Assembly: GCF_003044565.1 (NCBI RefSeq) | Contig: NZ_POXG01000001.1 | Coordinates: 779,956-843,955 of the forward strand | Source of the DNA: Neisseria sicca | Lineage (GTDB): Bacteria > Pseudomonadota > Gammaproteobacteria > Burkholderiales > Neisseriaceae | Length of the DNA: 64,000 bases | Reading direction: 5' to 3' | Shown: positions 1 through 7,215 of the stretch, one piece after another | Layout of the letters: each line of letters begins with the position of its first letter | How positions within the stretch are numbered: the stretch's first letter is position 1 | The notes under the pieces: model-generated | What the model was told of the DNA's origin: nothing | Databases searched by the model: none | The model's input: the letters and a program-made list of their open reading frames with translations, nothing else | Made by a program: the position numbers and the translations under genes

Positions 1-2
1 CC

Positions 3-1094
3 CGACAAGCCTTTATCCTCAGTGATTGCGAATTTTCCGAATGCGGCGAAAAGCCTTATGCGCTGTTGACGGCGAATCCGACCAAGGAACACCACTATAT
101 CGCCCAGACCGAGCAGCGGCAGCATGCGCATAATCCGCAGGTCAGCCCGCAGAATCAGAATGTTTACAAACTGTCTTTGTCCATGTTCCGCGAACCGGCT
201 GCCGCTCGACGCTCCCGCTCCGGCGACAAGGTTCGCGGCGGGAATGAAAATCGCGGTGCGGCGGCGAGTGTCAACATCATCGGCAATTTGGCGGCGAAAA
301 ACCTCTACACGCTGACTTTCGTCGAAAACACCGCCAACCAGTACAATTTGGAAAGCTGGTTCAACCGCCACGAAAGCGGCTACGAAGAAGCCTGCAACCA
401 CTTGCGCACGTTGCCCGAATGCCGTCTGAAAACGGGCGAAACCGATACGGTCAAAGTTCCCGAAGCATTGTGGCGGATATTGCGGCTGAAATTCCTCGGC
501 ATCCTGCGCAATCCGCACAACCATAAAAACCTGTTTGCCCACCGTCTGCATGAGGCGGTTCGGGCGCGGCTGCCGGAGGTCGGATTTGAGTTTGTGCGCC
601 TGATCAGCAAGCGCGATCCGAGCCGCATCGAAGCCATTATGCAAAACTACCGTTTTTCGTTTCTCGGCTATGTCGATTGGCTGGCGGGGCTTTACGGCAT
701 GTTGAGCGAAGGCGTGGCACAGCCGTCGCTGTTTGAGCGGCTGTTTTGCACCATATTCGCCGAACCCGATGCGGTGAAAATCGAGCTGTTCCGCTATGCC
801 GAAAACGAGGGGCTGTGCCTCTTTGGCGACAGCAGTTTCTGCCTTCAGGCTTCGACGAAACTCATCAGCGTCGGCGTGAATATTTCGCACGATATGTTTG
901 CCGTCGTCCACCTGCAAACCGACCGCTGGCTTGCGTTTAAAAACACTTTTCACCACGACGCGCCGAAATTGGAAGGCAGGGTAAGAATTATCGACGGCGA
1001 CCAAACCCAGCGGCTGATGTTCAACCGGCTGACCATCAGTCAGGCGTATGAAGCCGTGTTCGGCAGAAGCCCGAATATCGATGACTATCTTTAA
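3..1094 (+). CDS. Unrecognised protein, 5' end outside the window
   Basis: The frame is open to the left edge of the window and ends at a TAA, so the true start lies upstream. A TTG at 66 is an in-frame candidate but nothing marks it as a start. About 363 residues are visible. An HHYIAQ segment near the start faintly resembles the beginning of DUF4238-like proteins; I would not assign the family on that alone. A basic stretch (RRSRSGDKVRGG) follows, then a mixed alpha/beta region with no transmembrane segment. A converging DUS hairpin lies just downstream and is the likely terminator. Function unknown. Confidence 0.6.
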   Translation, partial: RQAFILSDCEFSECGEKPYALLTANPTKEHHYIAQTEQRQHAHNPQVSPQNQNVYKLSLSMFREPAAARRSRSGDKVRGGNENRGAAASVNIIGNLAAKNLYTLTFVENTANQYNLESWFNRHESGYEEACNHLRTLPECRLKTGETDTVKVPEALWRILRLKFLGILRNPHNHKNLFAHRLHEAVRARLPEVGFEFVRLISKRDPSRIEAIMQNYRFSFLGYVDWLAGLYGMLSEGVAQPSLFERLFCTIFAEPDAVKIELFRYAENEGLCLFGDSSFCLQASTKLISVGVNISHDMFAVVHLQTDRWLAFKNTFHHDAPKLEGRVRIIDGDQTQRLMFNRLTISQAYEAVFGRSPNIDDYL

Positions 1095-1145
1095 CGCTTG
1101 GATGAGGTAAACGCGTTTCCAGTGTAAAACGTATCAATGCTAAAC

Positions 1146-1206
1146 AAAAGGTCGTCTGAAAACGATTTGGCGAACCCGCTACTTTCGTTTTCAGACGACC
1201 TTGTTT
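1146..1206. terminator. Converging DUS pair, bidirectional terminator
   Basis: AGGTCGTCTGAA at 1149-1160 and its reverse complement at 1190-1201 form a long stem extended by AAAA/TTTT-type ends and ACGA/TCGT. It sits between two convergent genes. Confidence 0.75.
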
Positions 1207-1240
1207 GTACTCGGCTCTTAAGCCTTGTTTTGCGCTGCCG

Positions 1241-1843
1241 CTATTTGCATTGCCCCACAGCCGCCGGATAAACCGATACCTGCGTCTGCGTCAGGGCAAA
1301 CAGGTTTTCAAGCTGCGTTTGCGCTTGGCGGTTGGCATGATCCAAAATCTGGGCTTTGCACGCGCTGGCGAGGACTTGCTTTTTGGCTTCTTCCTGCACG
1401 GTTTTGAACACCGCCTTATCCACCGGCAAAAGGTTGAACGAACCGGTTTGGATGTCGTACACCTCGATATTTTCCAAATCGACGCTGAGGATTTCTACAG
1501 GCGGCAGGCTGATGAGGACTTTTCCATCCACGATATTGACGTTGTCGGCATGAAGTTTGTCCAAATCCAAGCCCGCCAACACTTTGCCGCGCACGATAAA
1601 CAGACCGCTTTGCGCGTCCTGCCACAATCTGCGCCAGTCGCCTTTTTTCTCGGTGCGGATGATGGTGTCGATGTAAAAAGCCGTGCTTTCCAAGCGGTTC
1701 ATCTGCTTAATCTGCATCAAAACGCCTTCGCGCGAAATCGCTTCATGGGCGTTGTCATTGCGGTGCTGGGCATAGAACCAACCGCCCGCCGCTGCGACTG
1801 CACAAAAAATAGATATTAAAATCAGTCGGTAAACCATTTTCAT
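1241..1843 (-). CDS. DUF4230 family membrane-anchored protein
   Basis: This 200-residue protein has one N-terminal transmembrane helix (about residues 5-26) and a periplasmic part that resembles the DUF4230 family: a pattern of paired beta strands with phrases such as RGKVLAGLDLDKL and VLISLPPVEILSVDLE, and a C-terminal helix rich in Ala and Gln. The molecular function of the family is not known. It stands alone between DUS hairpins, convergent with the upstream gene. Met3 is an alternative start. Confidence 0.7.
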   Translation of the reverse strand: MKMVYRLILISIFCAVAAAGGWFYAQHRNDNAHEAISREGVLMQIKQMNRLESTAFYIDTIIRTEKKGDWRRLWQDAQSGLFIVRGKVLAGLDLDKLHADNVNIVDGKVLISLPPVEILSVDLENIEVYDIQTGSFNLLPVDKAVFKTVQEEAKKQVLASACKAQILDHANRQAQTQLENLFALTQTQVSVYPAAVGQCK

Positions 1844-1911
1844 CAGCTTAAACCCTTTTCGGTTGCGTTGAACTTAACGCCCATATTCTTTCAAATGTTC
1901 AGATTTCAAGC

Positions 1912-1953
1912 AAAAGTCGTCTGAAAACGCAATTTTTGTTTTTCAGACGACCT
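1912..1953. terminator. Converging DUS pair
   Basis: GTCGTCTGAAAA (left arm lacks the second G of AGG) pairs with TTTTCAGACGAC. It separates the DUF4230 gene from the ribB promoter region. Confidence 0.6.
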
Positions 1954-1965
1954 TCTGTCGAAACA

Positions 1966-2017
1966 TTACCAAAAAGTAATAAAAAACCACCATCACACAT
2001 AGTTTGCCTTTTGGTAA
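1966..2017. promoter_or_regulatory. Pair of 9-bp inverted repeats around the ribB promoter, possible operator
   Basis: TTACCAAAA at 1966-1974 and TTTTGGTAA at 2009-2017 are perfect inverted repeats 43 bp apart centre to centre, about four helical turns. The left copy is also part of the small palindrome ATTAC-N6-GTAAT (1965-1980). The right copy overlaps the -35 box and spacer of the promoter. That placement suits an operator for the helix-turn-helix domain encoded immediately downstream; the assignment is inference. Confidence 0.4.
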
Positions 2018-2032
2018 AGACAAGACTACAAT
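2004..2032 (+). promoter_or_regulatory. Sigma70-type promoter of the HTH-ribB gene
   Basis: TTGCCT (2004-2009), a 17-bp spacer and TACAAT (2027-2032) make a good sigma70 promoter. The TTG of the -35 box opens the longest reading frame but would not be in the transcript, so translation should start at ATG 2064. Confidence 0.65.
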
Positions 2033-2063
2033 CGCCTACATTCTTTCAGCCACACAACACATC

Positions 2064-3401
2064 ATGAACACCACCGACCTGCGCCGCCGCAACCTGCGGC
2101 AATGGATAGCGGACAAATACGGCGGCCAGCAAACCCGTTTTGCCGCAGCCATCGCCATCAACCAAGGCGAATTGTCCGCCCTTCTGAAAAATAAATCCTT
2201 CGGCGAGAAAAAAGCCCGAAAAATCGAACAGGCGGCGCAAATGCCCGCCATGTGGCTGGATCAAGAACACGCCTCAGCCCAACCCGACCATCAAGAAAGA
2301 CGCACCATGCCCCACATTTCCTCCATCCCTGAAATCCTCGCCGACATCAAAGCCGGCAAAATGGTCATCATCACCGACGCGGAAGACCGCGAAAACGAAG
2401 GCGATTTGCTGATGGCGGCGCAGTTCGTTACCCCCGAAGCCATCAACTTCATGATCAAACATGCGCGCGGACTGGTTTGCCTGCCGATGGAAGGCAGCAT
2501 GGTCGAGCGTCTCGGCCTACCCATGATGACCCAGAAAAACGGTGCACAATACGGCACCAACTTCACCGTTTCCATCGAAGCGGCGCAAGGCATCACCACC
2601 GGCATCTCCGCCGCCGACCGCGCCCTGACCATCCAAACCGCCGTATCCCCGACCGCCAAACCCGAAGACATCGTCCAACCCGGCCACATCTTCCCCCTGC
2701 GCGCACAAAAAGGCGGCGTCTTGGTACGCGCCGGACACACCGAAGCCGGCGTCGATTTGGCACAAATGAACGGACTCATCCCCGCCGCCGTCATCTGCGA
2801 AATCATCAACGACGACGGCACCATGGCGCGTATGCCCGAACTAATGAAGTTCGCCGAAGAACACGACCTCAAAATCGGTACGATTACCGACCTCATCGAA
2901 TACCGCAGCCGCACCGAAAGCCTGCTCGAAGAAATGGGCGACTCGCCCGTACAAACCCCGTGGGGCGAGTTCCAGCAACACGTTTACGTCGACAAGCTCT
3001 CCGGCGAAACCCACCTTGCCCTTGTCAAAGGCAAACCCTCCGCCGACACCGAAACCCTCGTCCGCGTACACGAACCCTTCAGCGTCATGGATTTCATCCA
3101 AGCCAACCCGCGCCATTCCTGGTCGCTGCCCAAAGCCCTTGAGCGCATCCAGCAAGCCGAAAGCGGCGTCGTCATCCTCCTGCACCGCACCGAAGACGGC
3201 GCCACCCTACTCGACCGCACCCTGCCCAAAGGCGCAAACCAAGCCTACAAATGGGACAGCAAAAGCTACGGCATCGGCGCGCAAATCCTTGCCGGTCTCA
3301 ACGTCGGCAAACTGCGCGTGTTAGGACAACCTTCCGCCTTCACCGGCCTGACCGGCTTCGGCTTGGAAGTCGTCGGTTTTGAAGAAGCAGAAAACAAATA
3401 A
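2064..3401 (+). CDS. ribB: Helix-turn-helix domain fused to 3,4-dihydroxy-2-butanone 4-phosphate synthase (RibBX type)
   Basis: The riboflavin enzyme makes 3,4-dihydroxy-2-butanone 4-phosphate from ribulose 5-phosphate. Its body starts at an internal ATG (2307) and shows the RibB signatures DAEDRENEGD, the TGISAADR segment and RAGHTEAG. The C-terminal third aligns with GTP cyclohydrolase II but lacks the zinc-binding cysteines (no CxxGD...CDC), as in RibBX proteins, so that half is probably not catalytic. In front of it, residues 1-80 from ATG 2064 look like a Cro/CI-type DNA-binding domain (RFAAAIAINQGELSALLKNK). No stop separates the two parts. The internal ATG has only a weak ribosome site (AAGAAAG), so both a 445-residue fusion and a 365-residue RibBX could be made. 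Confidence 0.85.
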   Translation: MNTTDLRRRNLRQWIADKYGGQQTRFAAAIAINQGELSALLKNKSFGEKKARKIEQAAQMPAMWLDQEHASAQPDHQERRTMPHISSIPEILADIKAGKMVIITDAEDRENEGDLLMAAQFVTPEAINFMIKHARGLVCLPMEGSMVERLGLPMMTQKNGAQYGTNFTVSIEAAQGITTGISAADRALTIQTAVSPTAKPEDIVQPGHIFPLRAQKGGVLVRAGHTEAGVDLAQMNGLIPAAVICEIINDDGTMARMPELMKFAEEHDLKIGTITDLIEYRSRTESLLEEMGDSPVQTPWGEFQQHVYVDKLSGETHLALVKGKPSADTETLVRVHEPFSVMDFIQANPRHSWSLPKALERIQQAESGVVILLHRTEDGATLLDRTLPKGANQAYKWDSKSYGIGAQILAGLNVGKLRVLGQPSAFTGLTGFGLEVVGFEEAENK

Positions 3402-3416
3402 ACCGCCCGTCTGATC

Positions 3417-3461
3417 AAAAGGTCGTCTGAAATCCCGATTCCGGTTTTCAGACGACCTTTT
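3417..3461. terminator. Converging DUS pair after ribB
   Basis: Two DUS arms face each other with a short loop and T-rich flank, just after the ribB stop. The mutL extended -10 starts at its 3' edge. Confidence 0.75.
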
Positions 3462-3469
3462 GCTATAAT
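3461..3469 (+). promoter_or_regulatory. Extended -10 promoter of mutL
   Basis: TGCTATAAT is a perfect extended -10 element 30 bp before the mutL ATG. No good -35 is visible; the -35 region falls inside the DUS hairpin of the gene before. Confidence 0.6.
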
Positions 3470-3498
3470 ACCCGCCAGTTTGAAAACGGAAGAAACCC

Positions 3499-5493
3499 AT
3501 GTCCCGAATCGCCGCCCTGCCCGACCACCTCGTCAACCAAATCGCCGCCGGCGAAGTGGTCGAACGCCCCGCCAACGCCCTGAAAGAAATCGTCGAAAAC
3601 AGCATAGACGCAGGCGCGACGGCGATTGAAGTCGAGCTGGCAGGCGGCGGCATCCGCCTCATCCGCGTCAGCGACAACGGTGGCGGCATCCACCCCGACG
3701 ACATCGAACTCGCGCTCCACCGCCACGCCACCAGCAAAATCAAAACCTTAAACGACTTGGAACACGTCGCCAGCATGGGCTTTCGCGGCGAAGGCTTGGC
3801 AAGCATCGCCTCCGTCAGCCGCCTGACCCTGACCAGCCGCCAAGACGGCAGCGCGCACGCAACCCAAGTCAAAGCTGAAGACGGCAAACTCAGCAGCCCC
3901 ACTGCTGCCGCCCATCCCGTCGGTACCACCATCGAAGCCGCCGAACTCTTCTTCAACACCCCCGCGCGGCGTAAGTTCCTCAAATCCGAAAACACCGAAT
4001 ACGCCCACTGCGCCACCATGCTCGAACGCCTCGCGCTGGCGCATCCGCACATCGCCTTCTCGCTCAAACGCGACGGCAAACAAGTGTTCAAACTCCCCGC
4101 ACAAAGCCTGCACGAACGCATAGCCGCCATCGTCGGCGAAGACTTTCAGGCGGCATCCCTAGAAATCGACAGCGGCAACGGCGCGCTGCGGCTCTACGGC
4201 GCCATCGCCAAACCCACCTTCGCCAAAGGCAAAACCGACAAACAATACTGCTTCGTCAACCACCGCTTCGTGCGCGACAAAGTCATGCTCCACGCCGTCA
4301 AACAGGCATACCGCGACGTATTGCACAACGCCCTCACCCCCGCCTTCGTCCTCTTCCTCGACCTGCCGCCCGAAGCCGTGGACGTCAACGTCCACCCCAC
4401 CAAAACCGAAATCCGCTTCCGCGACAGCCAGCAGGTACACCAACTCGTGTTCCACACCCTCAACAAAGCCCTCGCCGACACGCGCGCCGACTTGACCGAA
4501 AGCGTCGGCAACGCAGGCGAAGTGTTGCACGAAATCACAGGTATCCGTCCCGCGGCAACGTCGTCTGAAAACGAGCCTAACGGGTTCCACCCAAACCCGA
4601 CCACGTCGTCTGAAAACATCTTCGCCGCCGCACCAAGCGCACACGTTTCCGAACCGCGCAGCGCCTTCGGTTCCGATAAAACCGCCCCCATGCCCTATCA
4701 GGCAGCACGCGCGCCGCAACAGCGCAGCCTGTCCCTGCGCGAAAGCCGCGCCGCCCTCAACACCTACGCCGAACTCTTCAAAAACACCGCAGCCGATGAA
4801 GCCGATATCGAACTGGCACAATTCGAACAAGCCCGCTTCGGCAGCACGTCCGCCACGTCGTCTGAAACCCCTGCCCACACCTTTTCAGACGACCCCAAAC
4901 CCGAACTGCCGCCGCTAGGCTTCGCCATCGCCCAACTATTAGGCATCTACATCCTCGCCCAAGCCGAAGACAGCCTGCTGCTCATCGACATGCACGCCGC
5001 CGCCGAACGCGTCAACTACGAAAAAATGAAACGCCAGCGGCAGGAAAACGGCAACCTGCAAAGCCAACGCCTGCTCATCCCCGTTACCTTCCCCGCGTCC
5101 CACGAAGAATGCGCCGCCCTCGCCGACCACGCCGACACACTGGCAGGCTTCGGACTGGAACTGTCCGACATGGGCGGCAACACCCTCGCCGTCCGCGCCG
5201 TCCCCGCCATGCTCGGCAAAGCCGACGTCGTCTCGCTCGCCAAAGACGTATTGAGCGAACTCGCCCAAGTCGGCAGCAGCCAAACCATCGAAGAACACGA
5301 AAACCACATCCTCGCCACCATGTCCTGCCACGGCTCCGTCCGCGCCGGCCGCCAGCTTACCCTGCCCGAAATGAACGCCCTCCTACGCGACATGGAAAAC
5401 ACCCCGCGCAGCAACCAATGCAACCACGGCCGCCCGACCTGGGTGAAACTGACGCTGAAAGAATTGGACGCACTGTTTTTACGCGGACAATAA
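3499..5493 (+). CDS. mutL: DNA mismatch repair protein MutL (endonuclease type)
   Basis: MutL couples mismatch recognition by MutS to strand removal. The N-terminal GHKL ATPase motifs are clear: NQIAAGEVVERP with EIVENSIDAGA, DNGGGI and GFRGEGLASI. The C-terminal domain carries the nicking motif DMHA-x2-E-x4-E (DMHAAAERVNYE) and the later SCHGSVRAG and CNHGRP segments, so this is the self-nicking type used by bacteria without MutH. At 664 residues it has a normal length. The linker (about residues 350-470) contains four DUS copies read as TSSEN, TSSEN, TSSET and FSDDP, so uptake sequences make up part of the disordered linker. Confidence 0.97.
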   Translation: MSRIAALPDHLVNQIAAGEVVERPANALKEIVENSIDAGATAIEVELAGGGIRLIRVSDNGGGIHPDDIELALHRHATSKIKTLNDLEHVASMGFRGEGLASIASVSRLTLTSRQDGSAHATQVKAEDGKLSSPTAAAHPVGTTIEAAELFFNTPARRKFLKSENTEYAHCATMLERLALAHPHIAFSLKRDGKQVFKLPAQSLHERIAAIVGEDFQAASLEIDSGNGALRLYGAIAKPTFAKGKTDKQYCFVNHRFVRDKVMLHAVKQAYRDVLHNALTPAFVLFLDLPPEAVDVNVHPTKTEIRFRDSQQVHQLVFHTLNKALADTRADLTESVGNAGEVLHEITGIRPAATSSENEPNGFHPNPTTSSENIFAAAPSAHVSEPRSAFGSDKTAPMPYQAARAPQQRSLSLRESRAALNTYAELFKNTAADEADIELAQFEQARFGSTSATSSETPAHTFSDDPKPELPPLGFAIAQLLGIYILAQAEDSLLLIDMHAAAERVNYEKMKRQRQENGNLQSQRLLIPVTFPASHEECAALADHADTLAGFGLELSDMGGNTLAVRAVPAMLGKADVVSLAKDVLSELAQVGSSQTIEEHENHILATMSCHGSVRAGRQLTLPEMNALLRDMENTPRSNQCNHGRPTWVKLTLKELDALFLRGQ

Positions 5494-5496
5494 AAC

Positions 5497-5540
5497 AAAA
5501 GGTCGTCTGAAAACGGATTTAAGCTTTCAGACGACCTTTT
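5497..5540. terminator. Converging DUS pair after mutL
   Basis: Inverted DUS arms with AAAA/TTTT ends directly after the mutL stop. It marks the left border of the AT-rich island. Confidence 0.75.
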
Positions 5541-5684
5541 AAGTAAACTAGGTTACAAAACCCAACAACATTTTGGAAAATTTGGCAGCAAGCGTAGGTT
5601 GATTCAAGACCCAACAAAGGCTCTGATCTTTCTGTAATGTTCAATTTTCAATCTAGCCTACTACCAACAATGGGAATATTTTAA

Positions 5685-6050
5685 ATGAATTGTTTAGATT
5701 TATTGGCATATGTCGAAAAAAGACCATTTATGTATTTAAGCGAAAAAAATATAAAGCTTTTAGAAAGTTTTATAACAGGATATTATTTATGTGAAGGACT
5801 AAATAATATGCCTAGTCAAAAAGATGATATTTTTAGAGAAAAATTTTATTACTGGCTAATTGAGCAGTTTAATTTTCTTCAAACCACCCATACATGGCGT
5901 GGTCTGATTGAACAGATTGCCAAATTTGAAAATCGGGATGAGTTTGACTGTTTCTTTCATTATTTGAGACTGTTCAAAGAAAATCATGGGATTGAGTCTG
6001 CAGAACCTGAACAAAACGTAAATTATATTAAGCCCCAGCAAAATCCTTGA
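5685..6050 (+). CDS. Unrecognised AT-rich small protein, possible immunity protein
   Basis: This 121-residue soluble protein is acidic and rich in aromatic residues (FYYWLIEQFNF, FDCFFHYLRLF), with no signal peptide or membrane helix. I do not recognise the family. Its base composition is far more AT-rich than mutL and ccoI on either side, and it is followed by a barstar-like gene and another small AT-rich gene in the opposite direction. Size, composition and company are typical of immunity genes of polymorphic or contact-dependent toxins, but no toxin is nearby. That role is inferred from context only. Confidence 0.55.
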   Translation: MNCLDLLAYVEKRPFMYLSEKNIKLLESFITGYYLCEGLNNMPSQKDDIFREKFYYWLIEQFNFLQTTHTWRGLIEQIAKFENRDEFDCFFHYLRLFKENHGIESAEPEQNVNYIKPQQNP

Positions 6051-6126
6051 ATATTCTACAATATTTAATTTTCAACTCTACATATCGCTCAAAAATCACC
6101 TTCATCATTAATTTATATAATTTCAT

Positions 6127-6432
6127 TCAAAAATTCAATATAACTTGTTTCTTATACTGAGTTTTTTGCCAATATTCTTGATACATAACAAGGCAGTCAT
6201 ATATTATTTTGTATAAAGATTCATTTTTTCTTTTCAGCCTTTCTATAAATTTGAAATTTATAATTATTTTTTCTTCGGGCAACCAACTTAAATCCTGCAT
6301 ACATTCATCTAGTGCATCGTAATTAAATCCAAAATAATCTGGAAAATATAACTTCTCACTCATAATTTTTAAAAAACTGTTTGATGTTTTTAAACTTCCC
6401 AAATTAATATCGACAACAAGAGTATTATTCAT
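6127..6432 (-). CDS. Barstar-family RNase inhibitor
   Basis: This 101-residue protein carries the barstar core: LYFPDYFGFNYDALDECMQDL at residues 28-48, in which the Phe-Pro, Tyr-Phe-Gly and Asn-x-Asp-Ala-Leu positions match the helix that plugs the barnase active site. Barstar proteins neutralise secreted or injected RNases. No barnase-like gene is visible in the window, so it is an orphan here, perhaps protecting against toxins of sister strains. It lies in an AT-rich island, tail to tail with the preceding gene. Confidence 0.85.
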   Translation of the reverse strand: MNNTLVVDINLGSLKTSNSFLKIMSEKLYFPDYFGFNYDALDECMQDLSWLPEEKIIINFKFIERLKRKNESLYKIIYDCLVMYQEYWQKTQYKKQVILNF

Positions 6433-6631
6433 TGCAATATTACACCTCTATCAATGCTTCATAATGATCTGTTGTTTAGCGAGCAACTGGATTAAGGCTC
6501 AACAAAAACTATTGAATAATCTTTGGCATCTTATCTTCAATCTGACCTGCTGCAATATCAAAAGGTTTCAGACGACCTTTTCTCCTGAATTCAATCAACA
6601 GTAAAATGGTCTCATTGGGTTAAAACCCGAC

Positions 6632-7069
6632 CTACTGCTGCTTATTAAATAAATTCCAGCATTCGGGAGCATCATTTTCAAAGAAAATAAAATTATTTAA
6701 TTCTTCATTATTTATATTTTTTAAAAATACCCCAGTATAAAAAATTTCCAGTATTTCTTTATGGGTAATACTATTACTAGGCATCAAAAAAACTGACCCA
6801 CTATAATAATTTAAAATATTTTCCAATTTTATTTCATCATAATTTTCGATACAATATAACATGCTTATTCGTATTTTCTCTTGATTTTCTATGGAAAAAT
6901 TAAGCATATCTGGTTTTAATAATTCATTAATAATAACCTTCTGCCCTTTTTCTGTGGATATGTCTAAACCGACATATTTGGATATATCTACATGTGTACT
7001 TTCAAGAATTTCACCATCAATAATACTCAATAAATTAAGCACGTAAAATGTATTGATTTCTTTCTTCAT
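6632..7069 (-). CDS. Unrecognised AT-rich small protein, possible immunity protein
   Basis: This 145-residue soluble acidic protein has no signal peptide or recognisable motif. The sequence is mostly helical by appearance, with many Asn, Ile and Glu. It is as AT-rich as its two neighbours and ends close to a lone DUS half-site (about 6568-6580). Upstream of the start, a short perfect hairpin (CGTGGGC-TTT-GCCCACG at 7100-7116) is present. I read it as the third member of an orphan immunity cluster, on context alone. Confidence 0.5.
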   Translation of the reverse strand: MKKEINTFYVLNLLSIIDGEILESTHVDISKYVGLDISTEKGQKVIINELLKPDMLNFSIENQEKIRISMLYCIENYDEIKLENILNYYSGSVFLMPSNSITHKEILEIFYTGVFLKNINNEELNNFIFFENDAPECWNLFNKQQ

Positions 7070-7099
7070 TTTTACATCCTAGGAGTTAATTTACTTTAG

Positions 7100-7116
7100 C
7101 GTGGGCTTTGCCCACG
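7100..7116. repeat. Short perfect hairpin
   Basis: CGTGGGC and GCCCACG flank a TTT loop. It lies upstream of the small gene ending at 6632 and downstream of ccoI, with no T-tract in the right place for a terminator. It may be a small interspersed repeat. Confidence 0.4.
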
Positions 7117-7155
7117 AAAAACCACCACCCAATCTATCTTTCAAAAAACCAAATA

Positions 7156-7201
7156 AAAACGTCGTCTGCCCCCCCAAATCCGGCTTTTCAGACGACGTTT
7201 T
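7156..7201. terminator. Terminator of ccoI built from DUS-like arms
   Basis: AAAACGTCGTCTG and CAGACGACGTTTT face each other. Both arms carry ACGTCGTC in place of AGGTCGTC, so the DUS core has been kept while the outer bases changed together. Confidence 0.7.
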
Positions 7202-7215
7202 CCTCCCCAAACCAC

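Noticed and set aside
2004..2063. TTG start 20 codons before the ATG of the HTH-RibB gene
   Set aside because: The TTG is the -35 box of a good promoter; the transcript would start after it.
2046..2914. Minus-strand frames opposite the ribB gene
   Set aside because: Shadow frames; no start signals.
5016..5498. Minus-strand 160-codon frame opposite the mutL 3' end
   Set aside because: Shadow of the conserved MutL C-terminal domain.
7100..7116. Hairpin CGTGGGC-TTT-GCCCACG as a terminator
   Set aside because: No T-tract follows on either strand; kept only as a small repeat.
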